NCBI GenBank assembly: GCA_900544075.1 | Contig: UQTJ01000003.1 | Location: 69,094-133,093, forward strand | Source of the DNA: an uncultured Bacteroides sp. | GTDB lineage: Bacteria; Bacteroidota; Bacteroidia; Bacteroidales; Bacteroidaceae | Length of the DNA stretch: 64,000 nt | Direction of reading: 5' to 3' | In this document: piece after piece, positions 35,850 through 43,457 of the stretch | How positions within the stretch are numbered: the stretch's first letter is position 1 | Layout of the letters: each line of letters begins with the position of its first letter | Program-made: the position numbers and the translations under genes | Notes under the pieces: generated by a model | Told to the model about the DNA's origin: nothing | The model's database searches: none | Seen by the model: the letters and a program-made list of their open reading frames with translations, nothing else

Positions 35850-35933
35850 GTCTGACAGCTGTCGGACAATTGTCTGACACGTGTCAGACATACGTTTGAC
35901 AGCTGTCATCCATGTGTTTGACAGCTGTCAAAC
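35850..35933. repeat. Array of four palindromes at 22-bp spacing
   Basis: Four palindromes built on TGACAGCTGTCA or TGACACGTGTCA are centred between bases 35858/35859, 35880/35881, 35902/35903 and 35924/35925, so the spacing is exactly 22 bp each time, about two helical turns. The second is a perfect 20-bp palindrome and the fourth a perfect 18-bp one. Between the first two, an interleaved near-palindrome GTCGGACAATTGTCTGAC adds a further half-site pair. The array fills the space upstream of the HU-like gene and lies about 160 bases before the VirE-like start. Probably a cooperative binding site for a dimeric protein. Confidence 0.85.
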
Positions 35934-36037
35934 AATGTAGATTTACGCCCGTTTGCATCGTTTTTCCTATGTGTTCAGGTTCATTTACAAATGTAATCAA
36001 AATCGTCGTATTTTCAAGCAGAAAGTTTCTGTTTTTC

Positions 36038-36069
36038 TTGATTTCCCCATGTTCTGTTTAGTAAATTTG
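36038..36069 (+). promoter_or_regulatory. Promoter of the VirE-like gene
   Basis: TTG at 36038-36040, 21 bases, TAAATTTG at 36062-36069. It predicts a transcript start near 36073 and supports ATG 36097 over an in-frame start 48 codons upstream. Confidence 0.6.
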
Positions 36070-36096
36070 TCGTATCGGACAAATAAACTTAATATT

Positions 36097-37326
36097 ATGA
36101 CAAGAAGAAAAAAAGACAGAAAAGTAGAGGAAATCTGCAGAATGTGGATTGCCGAAAAAATGCAGAAAGAGGTTTCTGCTGCAAGAAATGAGGAGAAAAG
36201 AAAGAAGAGTGACGTTTACCTGCAGGAGAAGTTGGCGGAAAGGTATGAGTTCAGATACAATATGCTGACAGGCCAGGTGGAATACAGGGTGAAGGAAGAT
36301 GCCGGCAGCGAATTCTGTATCTTGGACAAACGTATGCTTTATACCCTCTGTCTGGAAATGCGCGAGTCGGGTATAAACTGTTGGGACAAGGATTTACAGC
36401 GTTATATCTTTTCGTCGAGGATAGATGAATATCACCCCATGCGCGAGTATTTCGGCAGTTTGCCACAGTGGGACGGCCGACAGAGGGTGATGCCGTTAAT
36501 ACAGAGGATTACGGATGTAGATATCTGCTGCAATGCTATGTTCAGGTGGTTTGTAGCATTGGCAGGTCAGTGGATGGGATTGGATTCCGGTTATGGCAAC
36601 AGCCTTGCTCCGCTATTGGTTAGCAGTCTTCATGGTGTAGGCAAGTCCACTTTCTGCCGCAACATTGTGCCGGATTCATTACGCCGTTATTACACCGACC
36701 TTTCGGATTTGGGGCAGAAGGGAAAGATGGAGCAGCGTCTTGTCCAGAACTGTCTTATAAACCTTGACGAGTTCGACAAGATTCCTGAGAGCAAGATACC
36801 TCTGCTGAAAAATCTAATGCAAGTAAGCAGTGTTTCCGTCTGCAAGGCATACCAGAGCTATTTCTCAAGCTTGCCGCGAATAGCATCTTTCATCGCTACA
36901 TCGAACAAGACTGATTTGCTTACAGACCCTACGGGCAGCAGGAGGTTTATATGTGTCAAAATAGACGGCGAGATTGACAATTCGCCTGTATCGCACAAGC
37001 AGCTGTATGCAGAGCTGAAGTATTACATCGAACATGGCGAACGCTACTGGCTCACCAAGGATGAGGAAGCGGAACTTCAGGAGCATAACAGGTCTTTCCA
37101 TAGAGAGAGTCCTCAGATGGAGCTGTTCCGTTGCTGTTTCGGCCGTGGAAGGAAAGGCTGTGGCGAATGGCTTAATATCAATGAAATAATAGAGGTTCTT
37201 AAATCTACCGAACATGAGGTGATGCGCCGTGTCAATCCGGTGATGATGGGCAGGGAACTGACTGCCGCCGGAGTGGAGAAAGAGCACCGCAGGGATGGGA
37301 ACTATTATTTTGTGATGAGGAGGTGA
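36097..37326 (+). CDS. VirE-like P-loop ATPase (virulence-associated E family)
   Basis: 409 residues. The central superfamily-3-helicase-like ATPase has Walker A GVGKST (180-185, in SLHGVGKSTFCR), Walker B CLINLDEFDK, a sensor-like FIATSNKTDLL and the arginine segment DPTGSRRF. The C-terminal ~90 residues (ERYWLTKDEEAELQEHNRSF ... VMRRVNPVMMGRELTAAGV) look like a small winged domain. The N-terminus is short and basic (MTRRKKDRK). VirE-type proteins are replication-initiation or primase-helicase relatives from phages and islands. No primase domain is visible, so it may act with host enzymes. It is the plus-strand half of the inverted-repeat cassette. Confidence 0.87.
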   Translation: MTRRKKDRKVEEICRMWIAEKMQKEVSAARNEEKRKKSDVYLQEKLAERYEFRYNMLTGQVEYRVKEDAGSEFCILDKRMLYTLCLEMRESGINCWDKDLQRYIFSSRIDEYHPMREYFGSLPQWDGRQRVMPLIQRITDVDICCNAMFRWFVALAGQWMGLDSGYGNSLAPLLVSSLHGVGKSTFCRNIVPDSLRRYYTDLSDLGQKGKMEQRLVQNCLINLDEFDKIPESKIPLLKNLMQVSSVSVCKAYQSYFSSLPRIASFIATSNKTDLLTDPTGSRRFICVKIDGEIDNSPVSHKQLYAELKYYIEHGERYWLTKDEEAELQEHNRSFHRESPQMELFRCCFGRGRKGCGEWLNINEIIEVLKSTEHEVMRRVNPVMMGRELTAAGVEKEHRRDGNYYFVMRR

Positions 37327-37337
37327 TATAAAGAAAA

Positions 37338-37389
37338 ATACCCCATTTCTCTTTCGCAGTGTGAAAGATGTGAAAGTGAAATGGGGTAT
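37338..37389 (+). terminator. Hairpin behind the VirE-like gene
   Basis: The 12-bp arms ATACCCCATTTC and GAAATGGGGTAT enclose an inner CTTTC/GAAAG stem. The right inverted repeat of the cassette is part of this structure. There is no T-run, so termination is likely but not certain. Confidence 0.5.
37360..37382. repeat. Right inverted repeat of the HU/VirE cassette
   Basis: 23 bp, starting TGTGAAAG and ending GTGAAAGTGAAAT, the perfect reverse complement of 35117-35139. It is 33 bases beyond the VirE stop codon. Confidence 0.8.
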
Positions 37390-37536
37390 GAATTATGTTA
37401 GTTTCTGTAAGCTAAGTCTTTGTTTCAGTCAGAATTAATAAAACTTTCCCCAAAAAAGAAATAGAGTTTTATAAAAGTATTAGTTAATTTTGCACTTGCC
37501 ACTTGACTCTTTAATTATATAAAGAACATAAAGAAT

Positions 37537-37567
37537 TTTGTTAAATATGATTTATTATATAAATTTG
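37537..37567 (+). promoter_or_regulatory. Promoter of the ATPase-nuclease pair
   Basis: TTTG (37537-37540), 19 bases, TAAATTTG (37560-37567) is a consensus match; leader about 29 bases. A second possible -7 box, TAATTTTG, lies upstream at 37485-37492. The pair therefore has its own promoter and does not depend on the VirE cassette. Confidence 0.75.
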
Positions 37568-37599
37568 CATTATCCAATGTGGATTAATACTAACTAATT

Positions 37600-38643
37600 A
37601 TGATTCGCAGTTTATATTTAGAAGGCTTTACATGTTTTGAAAAAAGTAAAATCTCTTTTAGTAAAGGTATTAATGTCTTTATAGGGCGTAATGGAACGGG
37701 AAAGACTCATATAATGAAGTGCATGGCTGCATCAATGAAAGCAAATGCTTTGTTTGAACAGTCAACATCAAAGACAAAAGATAAATTTGGAGATTTGTTT
37801 ACTGAAAAACTGTTGGGTTATTTTAAACCTGATTTACTTGGTCATCTGGTTAACAAATACTCTGCAGGCACATCTTCTGTAAGACTGGAACTGGATGGAG
37901 GTGAACTTGCCTATACGTTTGGAGAAAAGGCATTGATCGCAAAAACAGATAATAACAGTTATATTGAGCAGCCTCATTTTATTTATATTCCACCAAGGGA
38001 AATGCTTTCTCTTTTTGAAGGTTTTATAAGTCTTTACGAGAAAAGGGAGATTTCTTTTGATGAGACTTATTTGGATCTCGCAAAATCAATGGATGTAGCT
38101 CCATTAAGAAATGAGGCTTTGAAAGAGGTTATGGAGATGCTGAATCCGCTTCTCGAGAAATGGAATATAAATGTAATCAGAAAAGGGAATAGGTTTTATG
38201 TCATAGACGAGGGAAAAGAATATGAAGCTCATTTAGTGGCTGAAGGGTTAAGAAAGTTAGCTACTATAATATACTTGTGCATAAATGGTGAGCTGAGATC
38301 TGATACAGTTCTTTTCTGGGATGAGCCGGAGTCAAATATGAATCCTACATTGATATCTGTTATAGTAGACATGCTTATTGAATTGTCAAAACGTTTTCAC
38401 GTACAGATATTTGTATCAACACACGACTATCTGTTATCTCATAAATTGTCAATGTATGCAGAATATGCACCGGAAGAAAATCCGGAAATGAGATTTTTCA
38501 GTCTGTATAAGACTGGACACAATGTCGAAATGGAGGTTTCAGATAAACTGATAGACATAAATCATAATCCTATACTTAAGGAGTATGCTGTGTTTTTTGA
38601 TTTGGAAAACGATTACATAAATAAGCGTAATGACAGAATTTAA
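37600..38643 (+). CDS. AAA ATPase of the OLD/RecF-like type (candidate defence)
   Basis: 347 residues. ABC-type/AAA_15-AAA_21-like ATPase: N-terminal strand IRSLYLEGFTCFEKSKISFSKGINVFIG, Walker A GRNGTGKT (29-36, K35), signature-like LVAEGLRKLATIIYL, Walker B LFWDEPESNMNP (D241, E242) and switch histidine H275 in STHDY. It lacks a long coiled coil or a TOPRIM domain, so it is neither full OLD nor SMC. It overlaps the nuclease gene by 14 bases, which implies translational coupling. The pattern of ATPase plus small nuclease resembles Septu/Gabija/PARIS-type defence, but the partner is a PD-(D/E)XK protein, so it matches none exactly. Confidence 0.85.
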   Translation: MIRSLYLEGFTCFEKSKISFSKGINVFIGRNGTGKTHIMKCMAASMKANALFEQSTSKTKDKFGDLFTEKLLGYFKPDLLGHLVNKYSAGTSSVRLELDGGELAYTFGEKALIAKTDNNSYIEQPHFIYIPPREMLSLFEGFISLYEKREISFDETYLDLAKSMDVAPLRNEALKEVMEMLNPLLEKWNINVIRKGNRFYVIDEGKEYEAHLVAEGLRKLATIIYLCINGELRSDTVLFWDEPESNMNPTLISVIVDMLIELSKRFHVQIFVSTHDYLLSHKLSMYAEYAPEENPEMRFFSLYKTGHNVEMEVSDKLIDINHNPILKEYAVFFDLENDYINKRNDRI

Positions 38644-39187
38644 AGAGAGTGGACTTGTTTTTAAGTTCAATGATAAATGGGAGGTCTATCAGTTGGACAG
38701 CGAAGCTGACTACAGAGAGAAAATCTGCAGACAGATACCTGGAACACGTAGTATAGATTTTATTGGATTTAATGAAAAAGATAATCTTCTTCTTTTTGTT
38801 GAAGTAAAGAGCTTTAGGGGATATGCTAACCGTACTAACGTACAACGCCTGACAGGTGAAAATGATGATATAACAATAGAAGTTTCACAAAAAGTTAGGG
38901 ATTCTATAGCTACTATTGTTGGTGGGGCAAGAAACTCTACTAATATTAGAAATGTTTGGCAGAAATATGTACATCATTTAAATACTAATAAGAAAATGAT
39001 GGTTATAGCGTGGGTTGAGTTGGATGTTAATACTGAGAACTTGTTATTACGTGCAAAAACAAATCTGTATACAAGAAAAAGAGAGCTGAGAAAACATCTC
39101 ACATGGCTTACGTCGGATGTGCAGATAATGAATACAAAAAACTATAATAACGAGGTTGAAGGTATGGAGGTTTATATTGATAATTGA
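38630..39187 (+). CDS. Small PD-(D/E)XK nuclease partner of the ATPase
   Basis: 185 residues. A restriction-endonuclease-like core is clear: an N-terminal helix (YREKICRQ), D43 in SIDFIGF, then E58-V-K60 in LLLFVEVKSFRG, the D...ExK triad with normal spacing. The C-terminal half is helical and basic (RAKTNLYTRKRELRKHL). It has no signal peptide. The ORF starts inside the ATPase gene (14-base overlap) and is the last gene before a bidirectional terminator. It should cut nucleic acid under control of the ATPase; target and trigger are unknown. Confidence 0.8.
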   Translation: MTEFKESGLVFKFNDKWEVYQLDSEADYREKICRQIPGTRSIDFIGFNEKDNLLLFVEVKSFRGYANRTNVQRLTGENDDITIEVSQKVRDSIATIVGGARNSTNIRNVWQKYVHHLNTNKKMMVIAWVELDVNTENLLLRAKTNLYTRKRELRKHLTWLTSDVQIMNTKNYNNEVEGMEVYIDN

Positions 39188-39220
39188 TAACTGAATTGCT
39201 TGAATAAAATTTAAATGAAT

Positions 39221-39255
39221 AAGTCCCGTGGCTGTGATAGTCACGGGACTTTTAT
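39221..39255. terminator. Bidirectional terminator between nuclease and sensor genes
   Basis: The arms AAGTCCCGTG and CACGGGACTT (10 bp, perfect) with an 11-base loop, followed by TTTTATTTG on the plus strand. It serves the convergent nuclease (plus) and hybrid sensor (minus) genes. Confidence 0.85.
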
Positions 39256-39258
39256 TTG

Positions 39259-42200
39259 TTATGAAGTAATCTGTTTCAGGAATTCCGAAGGAGTGATGTC
39301 GAATTCTTTTTTAAAGCATTTTGTAAAGTAGTTAGGATCGGACATTCCTACAGCATATGAGGCTTCGGAAACATTCATTCCGTTCATCAGATGCGTGCGG
39401 GCTTCTTTCATTCTGATAGTTCGCATAAACTGGGTGATGGAACATCCGGTAAGCGATTTGAGCTTGGTATGAAGGAGGCTGCGGCTGATGTGCATTTCGG
39501 CGGTGATTTCTGTGACACCGAAATCTTCCTGAGAGATATTTTTCATAATGAGATCAACCAACTCTTTCATGAATTTCTCATCGCGTGGATTGTTTGTCAC
39601 CTGAGTGACATTCATCTCTTCTGCCTGTTTGAAACGTTCTATTACCTTGCGACGGTTGTTCTGAATGTTTTCAATCAGCAGTTCCAGGTTCTGTGCATTG
39701 AATGGCTTGGCTATATATGCCTCGGCACCGCATTTGTATCCTTCTGTGTGGTCTTTTTCGTCTGTTTTGGCTGTGAGAAGTATAACAGGAATGTGGCTTG
39801 TACTTACATCCTGTTTAACTAACCTTGTAAACTCAAGTCCGTCTACTTTTGGCATCATGATATCGGATACAATAATGTCCGGAATACGTTTGGAAAGCAT
39901 TTTGTATGCTTCTTCTCCGTTGAAGGCACGCATGACATTGTATTTGTCCTTGAAGATATCGCAAATGTATTCGTTCATTTCCTTATTGTCCTCTACTATC
40001 ATTATGGTTTCCTTGTCGTTTTTCTTTTCTTCATCTACAAGCTTGTCAGGAATCAGTTCTATAGTGTCGCGCATTCGCTGGTTGTATTTCCGGATCTCAT
40101 CCTGACTGATGCTTTCTATGGCTTTTTCATCTTCGGTATAGGCATTATCGGATACGTTTAATGTGACGGTAAATACGGTTCCGACTCCTACTTCGCTTTC
40201 CACTTTTATATCTCCTTTGTGCATTTGTATCAGTGAACGTGTAAGTGACAGTCCAAGTCCGAAGCCTTCTCTGTGGTCTTTTTTTTCGACCTGATAATAA
40301 CTTTCAAATATCTTGTCAAGCATTTCCTTAGGAATACCTCTTCCTGTATCTTTCACAGATATGACTGCGTATGTGCTGTCGTTATCTTCTTTCAGGTGTG
40401 CGCTGAGTGTGACTGTATCTCCGGCTTGGGAGTACTTGAACGCATTGGAGAGAAGATTGTACATTATTCTTTCTAATTTGGAAGGTGAGAACCACACTTC
40501 TTTTCCGTTATCTTCAAGATTGAGGGTAAAGTCTATTTCTTTTTCCTTTGATACTATATCGAAGATGTGTGATATCTCGCTTAAGAAACTTATGATGTTG
40601 CCTTTGCGCACAGTGATATGCATCTGGTTCATTTCTATCTTACTGAACGTAAGTATCTCATCTATGAGATAGTGCATACGGTTGGCGTTGCGGTATATCG
40701 TTTCTATGTTCTTTTTGTCTTTATTGCTTATTTCGTTTTGTGTAATCAGTTTCTGTAGTGGTGATAGGATGAGTGTCAACGGTGTTTTCAGGTCATGAGA
40801 AATGTATGTGAAGAAGTCGGTTTTCTGTTTGTTAAGTTTCTCTATATACATTCTCTGGTTATGTTCATTTTCCAATCTCATCAAAAGTCTTAAACGTGAT
40901 TTGGTATATCTGTAGGCTGCATACAGGCATAGTATTACAATGATTGTGTATATCATATATGCCCATATGGAAAGATACCATGGTGGCAGAACATTTATTT
41001 TCAGAGTGGCAAGACCATTTTCATCCCATTCTGTACCGTTGTAACCGGCAATGATATTCAGTGTATATTTACCGGCAGGCAAGTTTGAAAGTCGGACTTG
41101 ATGCTGATTGTCAACATATTGCCATTCCTTATCCAAACCATCAATATACATTTTGTATTTTGTACCATAAGTATATTGGTAATTCATACCTGAGTATTCT
41201 ATCCTTAAAGATTGTGCTTGGGAATGTGATAATGTAATTTCTTCTATTCCTTTATGCGTCTTTATTATATTGTAATCATTATTTAATGGAGATACTATTT
41301 CTGAATTGCTTATTATGTCTGTTATTTCTACTTTGAAATTTTGTTTTTTTCTTTTGATGAGTTCCGGGAAAAATGAAATCATACCGTTTATGGTTCCCAT
41401 AAAAATTTCTCCGTCTTCCGACTTGAATGCGGAAGAGTAATTGAACTGGTTGGTAGGAAGACCGTCGGATGTGGTGTATCTGCTGATATACCAATTGTTC
41501 ATGTTTATTCTAATCAGTCCGTTGTCTGTTCCTATCCACATGTTATGGCTGCCGTCCTCTATTATTCCTTTTATACCATTTGAAACAATAAGTTCTTTGT
41601 TGAAAGTTTTAGAGATTTTATATTCTTTGTCAAGGATGTAGATGCCATTATTGTTTGTTCCTACCCATAGATATCCTTTTGAGTCGCGGTATATATTTGT
41701 AACGAATAAATTTTTAAGTGGAAGTAAATGTAATGTATCTAATTTGAATGTTTCTGAGTTTAGACGGCAAATGCCGTTTTTTCTCGTTCCTATAAGAAAT
41801 GTTGTATCTGTTTCATTAAGACTGCAAAATGATGTTATTGTGGAAATTCGTTTAACAACTTGTTCTTTATTAATATGGTAAATTCCATTCGGACCACCAT
41901 AAAAAATTTTATTATTGCTACTTTCTGTAATAAAGAATGCAGATGATAGATATGCTTCTTTTTGATTGAAAACATTACACTTTTTTGTTTTCTCATTATA
42001 ATTGACAATACCGTTGAGAAATAATCCTATCCATAGTGTGTTTTTTGAATCGTACATTAAAGAATGTATATTTTGAGTGTTAATATTAAGGTTCTTAAAA
42101 ACTTGTTCAGATTTGAAAATTTTCTTTTCATTGTTCATTATATTGAGTCCGCCATCCTCTGTAGCTATTAATTCTCTTCCGTTTTGAGAACCAATTATTT

Positions 42201-43260
42201 GTCTAACAGCTTTTCCACTAAGATGGTTGTCGGTATTACCATATGGGTAGATACGAAAATGTTCGGATCCTGATATGTAATAATTAATACCTCCAAAATA
42301 AGTTCCTATCCATATATTTTCATCTCTGTCTTTGTATATGCTGTATATTGGAGAATCATTAAGTTTACTAATATTTCCGTATGTATCTTCATAATGTTTT
42401 ATAATGTTGTAATGTTTATTATCAACAATGTATATACCATATTCTGTTCCTATCCATATATTTGAATCAGAGTCTTTGGTAGAATAAAACATATCATTGT
42501 GTTTTATTTGTTTAGGTAAGTTATATATTGTATTTTCTAAAGTGTTATATAATATGATACTTCCATTAAAACATGCCAGAAAAGTCCTTTTGTTTACACT
42601 TTGTATATTGCTAATGCGACTTCTGTGTGTTTTAAGTACAGGAGGTATCGGACTGAATTTGCCTGAATTAAGATTGTATCTTAAAAGTTTGTTTTTGCAT
42701 TCTATCCACAAGTTTTTGTTTTCGTCCTCAACAATGTTTCTTATGTAGTTTTTATTGTGAAGTATATATGGAACAAATTTGTCTTCAGATAATTCGTATC
42801 TGAAGACACCATTGCTGCAACATGCCAGGAGCATACCTGTGGAAGTAGTGAAAAATGATACGTCATTTCTTCTGTTACCTTTGATATCGTATGACTTGAA
42901 AGTTTCAGTAATATTATTGTATGAACAGATTCCTTCGTCTGTGGAAATCCATAGTTTGTTGTTTATTGTGTCTGTGTATAGCTTGAATATAAAATCATGA
43001 CGTAGGCTTGTTGTTTCATTATCAGAATGGTAGTAGTGTTTCAACGAATAACCATCGTATTTACACAGCCCGTTTCTTGTTCCGAACCAAAGGTAACCCT
43101 GATTGTCCTGAGTAATTGCGTTGACTGTATTGTGCGGCAATCCCTCGGCAAATCCTAATTGTTTGAAACGGATGTTGTCGTATTGAATTTGTGATTTTGT
43201 TAATGCGACGTTTAGTAATGAGAGTATCGCAAACAAGAAAAATCTTCTATAGTATTTCAT
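39259..43260 (-). CDS. Hybrid two-component system sensor/regulator (HTCS) of the PUL
   Basis: 1333 residues, all parts of a phosphorelay in one protein. Signal peptide; periplasmic sensor of two beta-propellers made of repeats such as GYLWFGTRNGLCKYDG and NIWIGTYFGGINYY (to about 690); Y_Y_Y domain (about 690-755); one membrane helix near 765-785; histidine kinase with H822 (ISHDLKTP) and ATPase motifs DTGRGIP and GFGLGL; receiver with D1133 (SDIMMPKVDG); AraC-type helix-turn-helix at about 1230-1330. It should bind a released oligosaccharide in the periplasm and activate PUL promoters. Its start faces the GH51 gene across a 197-base gap. No part is missing. Confidence 0.96.
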   Translation of the reverse strand: MKYYRRFFLFAILSLLNVALTKSQIQYDNIRFKQLGFAEGLPHNTVNAITQDNQGYLWFGTRNGLCKYDGYSLKHYYHSDNETTSLRHDFIFKLYTDTINNKLWISTDEGICSYNNITETFKSYDIKGNRRNDVSFFTTSTGMLLACCSNGVFRYELSEDKFVPYILHNKNYIRNIVEDENKNLWIECKNKLLRYNLNSGKFSPIPPVLKTHRSRISNIQSVNKRTFLACFNGSIILYNTLENTIYNLPKQIKHNDMFYSTKDSDSNIWIGTEYGIYIVDNKHYNIIKHYEDTYGNISKLNDSPIYSIYKDRDENIWIGTYFGGINYYISGSEHFRIYPYGNTDNHLSGKAVRQIIGSQNGRELIATEDGGLNIMNNEKKIFKSEQVFKNLNINTQNIHSLMYDSKNTLWIGLFLNGIVNYNEKTKKCNVFNQKEAYLSSAFFITESSNNKIFYGGPNGIYHINKEQVVKRISTITSFCSLNETDTTFLIGTRKNGICRLNSETFKLDTLHLLPLKNLFVTNIYRDSKGYLWVGTNNNGIYILDKEYKISKTFNKELIVSNGIKGIIEDGSHNMWIGTDNGLIRINMNNWYISRYTTSDGLPTNQFNYSSAFKSEDGEIFMGTINGMISFFPELIKRKKQNFKVEITDIISNSEIVSPLNNDYNIIKTHKGIEEITLSHSQAQSLRIEYSGMNYQYTYGTKYKMYIDGLDKEWQYVDNQHQVRLSNLPAGKYTLNIIAGYNGTEWDENGLATLKINVLPPWYLSIWAYMIYTIIVILCLYAAYRYTKSRLRLLMRLENEHNQRMYIEKLNKQKTDFFTYISHDLKTPLTLILSPLQKLITQNEISNKDKKNIETIYRNANRMHYLIDEILTFSKIEMNQMHITVRKGNIISFLSEISHIFDIVSKEKEIDFTLNLEDNGKEVWFSPSKLERIMYNLLSNAFKYSQAGDTVTLSAHLKEDNDSTYAVISVKDTGRGIPKEMLDKIFESYYQVEKKDHREGFGLGLSLTRSLIQMHKGDIKVESEVGVGTVFTVTLNVSDNAYTEDEKAIESISQDEIRKYNQRMRDTIELIPDKLVDEEKKNDKETIMIVEDNKEMNEYICDIFKDKYNVMRAFNGEEAYKMLSKRIPDIIVSDIMMPKVDGLEFTRLVKQDVSTSHIPVILLTAKTDEKDHTEGYKCGAEAYIAKPFNAQNLELLIENIQNNRRKVIERFKQAEEMNVTQVTNNPRDEKFMKELVDLIMKNISQEDFGVTEITAEMHISRSLLHTKLKSLTGCSITQFMRTIRMKEARTHLMNGMNVSEASYAVGMSDPNYFTKCFKKEFDITPSEFLKQITS

Positions 43261-43457
43261 TTTTTAATGGTTTATATTTTATTCAAAATTAAGCATTTAT
43301 ACTGCTTTCTTTTAGTAATTATGTTCTACTGTATAGAATAAATGTTCAATGAAAGGTATATGTAGGTGTAAATAGTACATATTTCTTTTTAAAATTGACA
43401 TAATTACCCTTTTATATGCATTTAAATAATCATATTTGCAATATTAATAAAAATGCC

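Larger units (their letters stand above)
35117..37382. mobile_element. Inverted-repeat-bounded HU/VirE cassette
   Basis: 2.27 kb bounded by 23-bp perfect inverted repeats and holding two divergent genes (HU-like minus, VirE-like plus) whose stop codons lie almost the same distance from each end, with a palindrome array between them. G+C is higher than in the PUL around it (32/60 in 36601-36660). It sits between the last gene of the first PUL half and the ATPase-nuclease pair. No transposase or integrase is present and no target-site duplication was found next to the repeats, so mobility is inferred. Confidence 0.5.

Noticed and set aside
35850..35933. CRISPR-like reading of the palindrome array
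   Set aside because: The 22-bp units have no unique spacers and no cas genes are near; they are overlapping palindromes.
35953..36096. 48-codon N-terminal extension of the VirE-like protein
   Set aside because: The -7 box at 36062-36069 lies inside it and the extension has no VirE-like sequence.
37600..39187. Assigning the ATPase-nuclease pair to Gabija, Septu or PARIS
   Set aside because: There is no UvrD-like helicase, HNH or TOPRIM partner; the second gene has a D...ExK core instead.
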